This document shows positions 7,567 to 14,544 of a stretch of DNA of 27,423 bases, in pieces; the stretch's first letter is position 1; each line of letters opens with the position of its first letter. Origin of the DNA: Lentisphaeria bacterium (GTDB taxonomy: Bacteria > Verrucomicrobiota > Lentisphaeria > Victivallales > UBA1829). The DNA lies in contig JAFTIQ010000026.1 in NCBI GenBank assembly GCA_017456805.1, forward strand, positions 1-27,423, written 5' to 3'. Made by a program: the position numbers and the translations under genes. The notes below the pieces were generated by a model, which saw nothing but the letters and a program-made list of their open reading frames with translations, searched no databases and was not told the DNA's origin.

Positions 7567-8541
7567 ATGAAGGATCAGGAAGGCTATGCTCTGGGGATTG
7601 ATCTTGGCGGAACGAAGATCTATGCGGTTGTAACGGCTCCGGATCACCGGGTACTCGCCAGGGCAAAACGATCCACGAATTCTGAAAGCACGCCGGAAGA
7701 GACGGTTTCCGATATGTATGAAACGGCTATGGAAGCTATTGCCGAAGCGGGATTGAAGCCGGAAGATATCAGCTGTATCGGAGCTGCGGTCCCCTCATCC
7801 GTCGATCCGGAATCCGGAGAATGTCTTCATGCAGTCAATCTCGGCTGGAAAAATATTTCACTGAAAACTGTCCTGGAAAACAAATTCAGGAAAGAGGTTA
7901 TTCTCGGCAACGATGCAAATCTCGGATTGCTGGGGGAATCCCGTTGCGGAGCGGCGAAAGGGTTCCGGTCTGCAGTGGGTTATTTCATTGGCACGGGGCT
8001 TGGCGGAGCGATCATCATTGACGGAGCTCTTCATCTTGGACAGAAAGGGACAGCCGGAGAGTTTGGGCATTGTACAGTCCGTGCGGGCGGCAGGCGCTGC
8101 GGCTGCGGAAAACGCGGCTGTCTGGAAGCCTATTGCAGTAAGATTGCCTTTGTCAAAGCCTTGAAAAAAGAGGTTTTCAAGCGTGGAGAAACAACCATGC
8201 TTCCCGAAGATAAATTCAACGAATCCAGCCGTAACATCAAGAGCAAATATCTGGCGAGAGCCTATAAAAATGAAGATCCGCCGGTCCGGAAAGTGATTGA
8301 TAAGGGCTTGCGGATGCTTGGTGTTGGGGCAGCTTCCATCTGTGCAGCGATCGCACCGGAATGTATTGTGATCGGCGGAGGTTTTGCAGAAGCACTGGGA
8401 GAAGATCTGCTTCAGCCCTTTGAAGCATCGTTCCGGATGCACCTGTTCGGTTTGAACCCCGGGGATGTGGAGATCCGTCTTTCCGCATTGGGCGATGATG
8501 CTGTGGCAGTGGGTGCAACGATTCTTGCACGGGGGGAATAA
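7567..8541 (+). CDS. ROK-family sugar kinase (glucokinase-like)
   Basis: A 324-residue ROK kinase, expected to phosphorylate glucose or a related hexose with ATP. The phosphate-1 motif GIDLGGTKIYAVVT lies at residues 10-23. GNDANLGLLGE carries the catalytic base D116, and GTGLGGAIIIDG is the phosphate-2 loop. The zinc-binding ROK signature follows, GEFGH then CGCGKRGCLEAY, with the His and three Cys intact. The adenosine motif is GVGAASICAAIAPECIVIGGG. No N-terminal helix-turn-helix is present, so it is an enzyme and not a ROK repressor. AAGGGA precedes the ATG by about 9 nt. It starts 21 bp after the nitroreductase and ends 3 bp before the Ppx/GppA gene. The exact sugar cannot be read from the sequence. 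Confidence 0.9.
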   Translation: MKDQEGYALGIDLGGTKIYAVVTAPDHRVLARAKRSTNSESTPEETVSDMYETAMEAIAEAGLKPEDISCIGAAVPSSVDPESGECLHAVNLGWKNISLKTVLENKFRKEVILGNDANLGLLGESRCGAAKGFRSAVGYFIGTGLGGAIIIDGALHLGQKGTAGEFGHCTVRAGGRRCGCGKRGCLEAYCSKIAFVKALKKEVFKRGETTMLPEDKFNESSRNIKSKYLARAYKNEDPPVRKVIDKGLRMLGVGAASICAAIAPECIVIGGGFAEALGEDLLQPFEASFRMHLFGLNPGDVEIRLSALGDDAVAVGATILARGE

Positions 8542-8544
8542 ATT

Positions 8545-10047
8545 ATGAAAGAACTGATTGCTTCCATTGATATCGGTGCACATTCTGCAAGGCTTCTGAT
8601 TGCGGAACTGTCGGAGGATGGAATCGGCTATGAAACGCTGGAGGATCTGGAGATTCCTGCCCCGCTTGGCGCGGATGTGTTCCGGTCCGGCAGGATCAGT
8701 GATGAATCCATGCAGGTCATGTGCGGGATCCTCGGAAACTTCAAAAAGAAGATGGAAGAATATACCATTCTCAAATACCGTGCGATTGTGACCAGTGCGG
8801 TCAGAGAGGCGGAAAATGCAGATATTTTTCTGGAGCGCATGGCATTTCTGACGGGTGTACAGATTGATATTCTGACGGGCAGCGACGAAGCCCGGCTGAT
8901 CTCGTTATCCGTCCGGAAACTTCTTCCGTCAGAGTTCCGGGCAAAATCCAAGCGGCTTCTGATGGCGGATATCGGTACCGGGGCATGTCAGGTCAGCTCT
9001 TTTGATCATGGTACGATGCAATTTACGGAAACGATCCGGTTCGGAACGCTTCGGATCGGCAACGGGGATTCTGTCTCGCCGCAGTTCCGGAAAGAACAGC
9101 TGCTCCCGGTCATTGATGCCACATTCCGGGAAATTTCATATCTGGCAGAAAAGCTGGATTGTTCTGCTTTGATCGTTACGGGCAGCAGTGTCCGCTCCAC
9201 GCTTCTGCTGCGGGATCGTGCGCTCTCCTCCAATCCGGTTCATACCTTGACGCTTTCCGAGTTTGAGCGGATCCGGAATGCCGCGGAAAACATGGCGGTC
9301 AACGAGCTTTGCGAAAAATACAATCTCCGTCCGGATGTTGCGGAAACGATCCTGCCCTGCTGTATGATCATCGAAAGTCTCAAACAGATTACCGATGCAA
9401 AATCGATTTTCATTCCCATGATCTCCACAAAGCATGCACTTCTGGAAAATTACATCCGGGAAACCCGGCAGAAAAAAGATCCTTTTGAGCCGCAGCTTCT
9501 GGGATTGGCGATTCAGACAGCGATCCGTTACGGCGGAGATCGGGATATGGTTTCCGCAACCAGTATTTTTGCAGAGAAACTTTTTCTGAGGCTGAAACCG
9601 CTGCATGGGTTGGAACACCGGAGTCTGCTGCTTTTGAAAGTTGCCGCATTGCTTTACAAGACGGGATTGTTTATCAGCAACAGCAGTTACCATAAACACA
9701 GTGCCTATATCATCCGGAACACGGAATTACCCGGATTGACGCTCAAGGAACGGGAGATCGTTGCATTGATTGCGCGATATCACAGAAAATCCATGCCGAA
9801 GCCGCAGCATCAGGAATATATGCAGCTGAGCCGGGAGGAAAGAACACTGGTCAACCAGTTGTCTGCGATCCTGCGGCTGGCATGCGGTCTGGCACTCACC
9901 CGCGATCCTGAAAACCTCATGACCGTAACCATCCGGCAGGAAGGAGTAACCGTAAAAATGGCAGGCAGTTCCGGTTTAAGCAACTGGAGCGCAATTGATA
10001 CGACTCTTTTCCGTTATGCCTTTGCAACGGATATCGTATTTCTTTGA
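8545..10047 (+). CDS. Divergent Ppx/GppA-like phosphatase homologue
   Basis: A 500-residue protein with the two-part Ppx/GppA layout. The N-terminal ASKHA half (about 1-300) shows DIGAHSARLL, TSAVREAENAD, and GSDEAR with the expected Glu (E115). A C-terminal HD-like helical half (about 320-480) ends in LKEREIVALIARYHRKSMP. Classical members hydrolyse polyphosphate or pppGpp. Two sites depart from the family: the usual DIGGGS loop is DIGTGAC (from D142), and the HD dyad position reads ALLYKTG (Y371-K372), so metal binding there is unlikely. YHKHSAYII keeps the later family signature. Activity is therefore uncertain. A GGGGGA stands about 7 nt ahead of the start. The gene ends 3 bp from the convergent thioesterase gene. 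Confidence 0.82.
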   Translation: MKELIASIDIGAHSARLLIAELSEDGIGYETLEDLEIPAPLGADVFRSGRISDESMQVMCGILGNFKKKMEEYTILKYRAIVTSAVREAENADIFLERMAFLTGVQIDILTGSDEARLISLSVRKLLPSEFRAKSKRLLMADIGTGACQVSSFDHGTMQFTETIRFGTLRIGNGDSVSPQFRKEQLLPVIDATFREISYLAEKLDCSALIVTGSSVRSTLLLRDRALSSNPVHTLTLSEFERIRNAAENMAVNELCEKYNLRPDVAETILPCCMIIESLKQITDAKSIFIPMISTKHALLENYIRETRQKKDPFEPQLLGLAIQTAIRYGGDRDMVSATSIFAEKLFLRLKPLHGLEHRSLLLLKVAALLYKTGLFISNSSYHKHSAYIIRNTELPGLTLKEREIVALIARYHRKSMPKPQHQEYMQLSREERTLVNQLSAILRLACGLALTRDPENLMTVTIRQEGVTVKMAGSSGLSNWSAIDTTLFRYAFATDIVFL

Positions 10048-10050
10048 TGC

Positions 10051-10449
10051 TTACCTGCCCTGCTGTTCCACGGCTTGAGCCAGGGATGCGGGAACACGGC
10101 ACGGTCTGCCGGTATTCATATCAATACATGCATGTACGGTGTGCCCGGAAACCAGCAGTTCCTCTCCCCGGCGGACTTCACAGGCGATTGTCACCCGGAC
10201 GCCTTTTACTTCGGCGACCCAGCCGGAGATGGTCAGGAGATCATCATATTTTGCACTTGCTTTATAATGGCAGACTGCTTCGATCACCGGCAATGCATAT
10301 CCTTCTTCCTCCATCTGGAAATAGGTGCATCCGGTATTCCGCAGCAGTTCATTCCGCAAACGTTCAAAATACACCAGATAATTGGCATAGTAAACAACTT
10401 TCATCTGATCGGTATCCGCATAAGGGACGCGGTATTCAATGCTGGTCAT
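10051..10449 (-). CDS. YbgC-type acyl-CoA thioesterase (hotdog fold)
   Basis: The 132-residue protein is a single 4HBT/hotdog domain. YADTDQMKVVYYANYLVYFERLRNE at residues 10-34 is the hallmark catalytic segment; D14 aligns with the nucleophile/base Asp of 4-hydroxybenzoyl-CoA thioesterase. Length is normal for the YbgC group, which hydrolyses short-chain acyl-CoA or acyl-ACP and in proteobacteria associates with the Tol-Pal locus. No tol or pal genes are near. The ATG overlaps the stop of the kinase-like gene (10446-10449, ATGA), and a GGAGG precedes it. It is the last gene of the minus-strand operon that starts at 14320. Its stop lies 3 bp from that of the convergent Ppx/GppA-like gene. Confidence 0.88.
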   Translation of the reverse strand: MTSIEYRVPYADTDQMKVVYYANYLVYFERLRNELLRNTGCTYFQMEEEGYALPVIEAVCHYKASAKYDDLLTISGWVAEVKGVRVTIACEVRRGEELLVSGHTVHACIDMNTGRPCRVPASLAQAVEQQGR

Positions 10450-12800
10450 AGGAAATCCTTTCCTCCCTGTTTCAGTTTATTGATAGAAAAAAGCAGATCT
10501 GTAAAGACCACCGGTTTTCTGTAACAGAAATCTGCGCCGTGGTCAAGCAGTTTTTTCACTTCTTCCACTTTCCGGGAATCGGTAAAGACGATCAGAACAG
10601 TGGATGCCGGCAATGCACTCCGGAGATCTGAAATCACGCCGTAATTCTTCTCCTGTTCCAATGTTATATCCAGAAAAACAAGATCGAACCGGTTATTCCG
10701 GATATATCCGAACCGTTCTTCTTCGTTTTCTGCCGCGGCAACAGCGAACCCTTCTGCCCCGAAAATCTTTTTATAAAGCGAGATATCCGGCTCTTTCATA
10801 TTTGCCAGGAGAACCGCGCCAATGGATTCCTTGGAACGGAAGGGATCCCGTCCGGAGAGGGAATAACTGGTGATTCCAGCCACATGGAATCTGGCTTCTG
10901 CGGAACTTTCTTCGGGAACAGCCATGAGTTTGGGACGGGTGAAAACACCTGTCACAGCCGGATTGAAGGTCTGCACCGGAAGAGAAATTTCTATCATAGA
11001 ATTGGATTGTTCTGTTTTTTCGATCCGGATATCTGCGCACAGATATTCTGCTTCCGCTCTCAGGATCAGAAGGTTCAGGACCGCAACCGCGCAATGGGGG
11101 GAATCGATCAATCCGGTCTCCGTATAATTCCGGAACACTTCGGCGATCGAAAGATGATCGGAAGTCTGATCTGCAAACCGGAAGATCAGGGTCTTGTTTT
11201 TCCGTTCGCTGCTGATCCGGAGCGTCGTATGTTCCGGCATGAACCGGATCAGGGTGGCAATTGCAGTATAAACCATGTGAGTCAGGATGGAGGGGGAAGT
11301 GGTCAGGGGATCATCCAGAGTTGCCACATTACGGATCTCAAGAGAAATATGATTCCGCGCAGCCCGTTCTGTCAGATCGCTCAAAGCATCCCGGATGATC
11401 TCGGAAGGTTCGATTTCATAGGAGCCGAGGGTGCAGAAATCGGAATCGAGGCTGGTCAAATCGGAAAGAGCTCTGAAAACAGAGATCATAGCGCGGTTTT
11501 CCAACCGGATCGATTCGGCTGCAGAGGCAAGTTCCGGATTTTCTTCTGCCTGTTTGGAAATCACATAACTGTATCCGTCGATCCGTGACAGAGGCTCCCG
11601 GACTTCTTCCAGGACAGATGTCAAGAGGCCGGAACGGAGGATATTCGATTCTTCCGCTTCTTTTTTAGCCCGGAGTTCCCGCTCATGGCTTCTGGAAAGA
11701 CGGGTCAATGCGTTACTGAGTTTATCCCGCAGCAAGTTCAAATTTCCAGAGAGTTCCTCGATCTCTTCCGAGAAATTCAATTCCAGATTCCGGGGCCGTT
11801 CTTCCGAATGAAACACATTCCGGACAAATGCCGCAGCACTGTTCACCTGACGGGACAGCGATCTGGAAAAAATCAGCAGAATAGGCGTAAAGATCAGAAG
11901 AGCGAGCAAAGCCGAACCAAGGAACAGCCAGAGAATCCCCAGCATACTATCCTCAATGGATGCCATCTGGACAAGCGCAGTATCGGGTGTTCTCTGGGCA
12001 TGAAGCAGATGAATTCCAGTCTCTTCCTGAGAACGGATAAAGAGATGAGCCGAAGCAAGGCTCCAGTTTTTCCCTGAATTATCCTGAACCACAATATTGC
12101 TGATCAAGCGTTGGGAATGAGAGTGTTCCGCATTCCGGCAGAGGGATTTCATATTTTTTTCCACGCCCTCAGTAGATTCATCCGGAGCATGAATTGCCAA
12201 AAAAGTATCTTTCACCACCAATGCTGCGACCAGCCCGTCTGCCGCCGTGGGCAGTTCGGCAAGCAAAACTTTTCCGTCGACTCTGATCAGAGCAAGCTGT
12301 TTTGTTTCCGGATGGGAGCAGATCACCCAGAAGGCATTGCTTTCCGGCACGGGGACAACTTTCCGCAGTTTTGAACCGAGATCGGATTTGACTTCCCGGA
12401 GGAGCTGCTCACAGGCGGTCTGACTCAGAACAGAAGCTTTGGAATTCCGTTTCGGATTCGCCAGGAAAAGCGGCCGGGGGGTTCCGGAAAGAAGAATATA
12501 ATCAATATCAGAAGAACCGTGTTCCATGTAATTCTTCATCAGAGCTTCCGGATCTTTTCCGGAAAGGAGCAGTTCCAGCAGAAGGAAGTAAGAGTTGATT
12601 TTTTCTTCCAGGAACGCGGAATTTCCCAATACAGCATTCCGGGAGGATTGGTTAAGGAAATTACTGTGAAAATCTGAAACCGTTCCGTTTACCGCTTTCC
12701 GGTTTTCTGCAATTCCGAATACCATGATCACAGTCAGGATCAAAAGGACAGCCAGGCAGCCGCCGCCTAAAACAAAGATCATCCGTTTGAAAAGTTTCAT
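10446..12800 (-). CDS. Hybrid histidine kinase homologue with degenerate kinase core (probable pseudokinase) and receiver domain
   Basis: A 784-residue membrane protein with TM1 (about 7-29), a periplasmic sensor of about 250 residues, TM2 (about 286-311), a HAMP-like linker and coiled coil (312-385), a HisKA-like helix pair, a HATPase-like region and a C-terminal receiver. The dimerisation helix reads SVLEEVREPLSRIDGY, where kinases have SHELRTPL; the phosphoacceptor His position is E398. In the N-box region both usual Asn positions are Thr (T512, T516). No DxGxG or GxGxG ATP-lid motif is visible. The receiver keeps the phosphorylatable D711, T740 and K762, but its acidic pair is A666-N667. 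Autophosphorylation looks impossible by the canonical route. AAGGAG lies 8 nt upstream, overlapping the stop of the MBL gene. The product may be a signalling scaffold or phospho-sink. Confidence 0.85.
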   Translation of the reverse strand: MKLFKRMIFVLGGGCLAVLLILTVIMVFGIAENRKAVNGTVSDFHSNFLNQSSRNAVLGNSAFLEEKINSYFLLLELLLSGKDPEALMKNYMEHGSSDIDYILLSGTPRPLFLANPKRNSKASVLSQTACEQLLREVKSDLGSKLRKVVPVPESNAFWVICSHPETKQLALIRVDGKVLLAELPTAADGLVAALVVKDTFLAIHAPDESTEGVEKNMKSLCRNAEHSHSQRLISNIVVQDNSGKNWSLASAHLFIRSQEETGIHLLHAQRTPDTALVQMASIEDSMLGILWLFLGSALLALLIFTPILLIFSRSLSRQVNSAAAFVRNVFHSEERPRNLELNFSEEIEELSGNLNLLRDKLSNALTRLSRSHERELRAKKEAEESNILRSGLLTSVLEEVREPLSRIDGYSYVISKQAEENPELASAAESIRLENRAMISVFRALSDLTSLDSDFCTLGSYEIEPSEIIRDALSDLTERAARNHISLEIRNVATLDDPLTTSPSILTHMVYTAIATLIRFMPEHTTLRISSERKNKTLIFRFADQTSDHLSIAEVFRNYTETGLIDSPHCAVAVLNLLILRAEAEYLCADIRIEKTEQSNSMIEISLPVQTFNPAVTGVFTRPKLMAVPEESSAEARFHVAGITSYSLSGRDPFRSKESIGAVLLANMKEPDISLYKKIFGAEGFAVAAAENEEERFGYIRNNRFDLVFLDITLEQEKNYGVISDLRSALPASTVLIVFTDSRKVEEVKKLLDHGADFCYRKPVVFTDLLFSINKLKQGGKDFL

Positions 12801-12812
12801 GCTTCTATCTCC

Positions 12813-13601
12813 TTATATTGCCCAGAATGTCGGCAGAAAATACTCCTGTGCCGCGATGTGGAACAGGATATCCCGCCTGCCCATATCGTTCAACCGGTCA
12901 AGAGTCAGCTCTTCCAGAAGTTCCCGGTCATTGCACTCTTCGCTGAGATGTCCAAGGATCAAACACCGTGTCCGGTCCGTCAGCAGGTTCGGCAATTCCT
13001 CCAGCGCATCCGAGTTGCTCAAATGTCCGAATTTTCCCATGATCCGGCGCTTCAGCAGCAGAGTCCGCTGGGAATTCATCAGCAGACGGGTATCATGATT
13101 GGATTCCATCATCAGCACGTCGCAGGCGGTCAGCTTGGCACGGGTCAGGGTATTGACAAATCCGAGATCTGTTGCCACAGCGATCTTGTGATCCATACAC
13201 CGGAAGACGAATGCGACCGTATCATCTGCATCATGAGGAACCGTAAACGGTTCTACATTGACACCGCAGAGGTCGAAGGCTCCGCCGGGAGTAAACAGGG
13301 CAACCTTCTCCGGGATCAGCTTTTTCCGGGAAAGACATTTTCCTGTCACACTGGTGGTATAGACAGGCACATCGTACTTTTGGGAGAACACGCGGCAGCC
13401 TTTTGTATGATCGGAATGGCTGTGAGAGATCAGGATCCCCCGGATACTTGCCGGATCGATCCCTGCTCCGGTCATCCGCAAAGTCAGCTCTTTCGCAGAA
13501 AATCCTGCGTCCAGCAGCAAATTTCCCTCCGGACCATGGATCACAGTTGCATTGCCGGAGCTTCCGCTGCCTAAATTTGTTATCCCGAATATATGTTTCA
13601 T
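12813..13601 (-). CDS. MBL-fold metallo-hydrolase, YycJ/WalJ family
   Basis: A 262-residue metallo-beta-lactamase fold protein. Family signatures are LGSGSSGNATVI near the N-terminus, the metal motif HSHSDH (H60, H62, D64, H65), VPHDADDTVAF, ATDLG, MESNHD, and GHLSNSDA/GHLSEECND. In Firmicutes the orthologue YycJ (WalJ) sits with the WalK-WalR two-component system and has been linked to nuclease activity and coordination of division with replication. Here the next gene is a kinase-like protein, which resembles that arrangement. The ATG overlaps the stop of the phosphoesterase gene (13598-13601), with GGAG 7 nt upstream. No signal peptide is present. Substrate not readable from sequence; nuclease is the best guess. 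Confidence 0.88.
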   Translation of the reverse strand: MKHIFGITNLGSGSSGNATVIHGPEGNLLLDAGFSAKELTLRMTGAGIDPASIRGILISHSHSDHTKGCRVFSQKYDVPVYTTSVTGKCLSRKKLIPEKVALFTPGGAFDLCGVNVEPFTVPHDADDTVAFVFRCMDHKIAVATDLGFVNTLTRAKLTACDVLMMESNHDTRLLMNSQRTLLLKRRIMGKFGHLSNSDALEELPNLLTDRTRCLILGHLSEECNDRELLEELTLDRLNDMGRRDILFHIAAQEYFLPTFWAI

Positions 13602-14320
13602 TTTCTTTCTCCGATCAATTCTTTTGCTGAAATCCTGCGAATTCCTTTTCCAGATTCATAAATTGCTATCATATAATCTTCCTGCGAGAAATTTTCCAGC
13701 AGCGTTACGATCCCTTCCTGTCCACCCCGGTGAAAATGTCCGACAACGATACAGGAGACGCCTTTGGCTTCCAGAGACTTCGAAAGGTCCCGCAGCTCTT
13801 CTGCCGGATAATATCTTTTCTGCTTCTGATTGGTGGATTTGAGATCCTTTCGGACTTCTCCTGTAAAAGAGGAACCAAGGCCGCTGAACCCGAAGATCCG
13901 CAAAAAGAAGTACGTCAACGGATTCCGCAAAATTCCCCGCAGCATCCGGTAGGCTCCGTCATGGTGATTGACCATATCCCCGTGAGTCGCAAACAATTTT
14001 CCTTCATCCAACACCGCTGCATCTGAAAAGACTTCTGTAAAGCAGTCTGACCGGTTCTTCCGGATAAAAAATTCATGGTTTCCTTCCAGAAACCAGAGAT
14101 TCCGCTTCTTTTTTTCTTTCCGGCACCACTCCATGAATTCCCGGTGAATCCCGGTTTCATAGGACTTGCAGCCGATCCAGACATCAAAAATATCCCCCAG
14201 GAACAGGACATCATAATCCCCCTGAGAGATTTTTTCCAAAAGAGAACGGAACACGGTCCACTCCGGACAATGTTCAGTCAAATGGGAATCTGTCACTACT
14301 AAAATATCTCGCTTCATCAT
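13598..14320 (-). CDS. Calcineurin-like metallophosphoesterase, UDP-2,3-diacylglucosamine diphosphatase (LpxH)-like
   Basis: A 240-residue binuclear metallophosphoesterase. Metal ligands are visible as TDSHL (D11, H13), LGDIFDVWIG (D43), EGNHEFF (N81, H82), THGD (H113) and VVGHFHRGG (H195, H197). The LGDxFxxWIG stretch, the insertion with many Arg/Phe (about 125-165) and the length match the LpxH family, which removes UMP from UDP-2,3-diacylglucosamine in lipid A synthesis. A true LpxH usually has GNRD where this has GNHE, so the exact substrate is not certain. Two adjacent ATGs exist (14320, 14317). No ribosome site is seen upstream, and the promoter lies so close that transcription may begin at the first ATG. 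It is the first gene of a four-gene operon. Confidence 0.83.
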   Translation of the reverse strand: MMKRDILVVTDSHLTEHCPEWTVFRSLLEKISQGDYDVLFLGDIFDVWIGCKSYETGIHREFMEWCRKEKKKRNLWFLEGNHEFFIRKNRSDCFTEVFSDAAVLDEGKLFATHGDMVNHHDGAYRMLRGILRNPLTYFFLRIFGFSGLGSSFTGEVRKDLKSTNQKQKRYYPAEELRDLSKSLEAKGVSCIVVGHFHRGGQEGIVTLLENFSQEDYMIAIYESGKGIRRISAKELIGERK

Positions 14321-14327
14321 AATTGGA

Positions 14328-14355
14328 AATATAACACTTTCCCCTGATTTTTCAA
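14328..14355 (-). promoter_or_regulatory. Promoter of the phosphoesterase-MBL-kinase-thioesterase operon
   Basis: On the minus strand TTGAAA (14355-14350) and TATATT (14333-14328) are spaced by 16 bp. The expected transcription start, 7-8 nt past the -10 box, falls at or next to the A of the ATG at 14320. Confidence 0.5.
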
Positions 14356-14476
14356 CTGATTTTCTCAGAAAAAGTTGGGCTTCTGCATCCGGATTTTTCC
14401 GTTTCCTGATTTTTTCCCGAAAAACAGATGATTTTTTTCAGATAAAAACTTGAAAAAAAAGAAAATCAACATTAGA

Positions 14477-14492
14477 TTACAATAAATTGTAA
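14477..14492. promoter_or_regulatory. 16-bp perfect dyad TTACAATAAATTGTAA, possible operator
   Basis: Two 7-bp arms (TTACAAT and ATTGTAA) meet around a 2-bp centre. The right arm contains the candidate -35 box of the repeat-protein promoter, which is where a repressor would bind. It also lies in the gap shared with the divergent phosphoesterase operon. Confidence 0.35.
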
Positions 14493-14516
14493 GTAATTGA
14501 AAATAGAACATATTAG
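14487..14516 (+). promoter_or_regulatory. Candidate promoter of the beta-helical repeat protein
   Basis: TTGTAA (14487-14492) and TATTAG (14511-14516) are spaced by 18 bp. The predicted start near 14523 gives a leader of about 22 nt with GAAGGGAG just before the ATG. Each box matches the consensus at four of six positions. Confidence 0.35.
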
Positions 14517-14544
14517 ATACGAAAATACAGAAGGGAGCTCCAAC

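Noticed and set aside
7858..8583. 241-residue minus-strand frame over the ROK gene
   Set aside because: Antisense shadow of a gene whose ROK motifs are complete.
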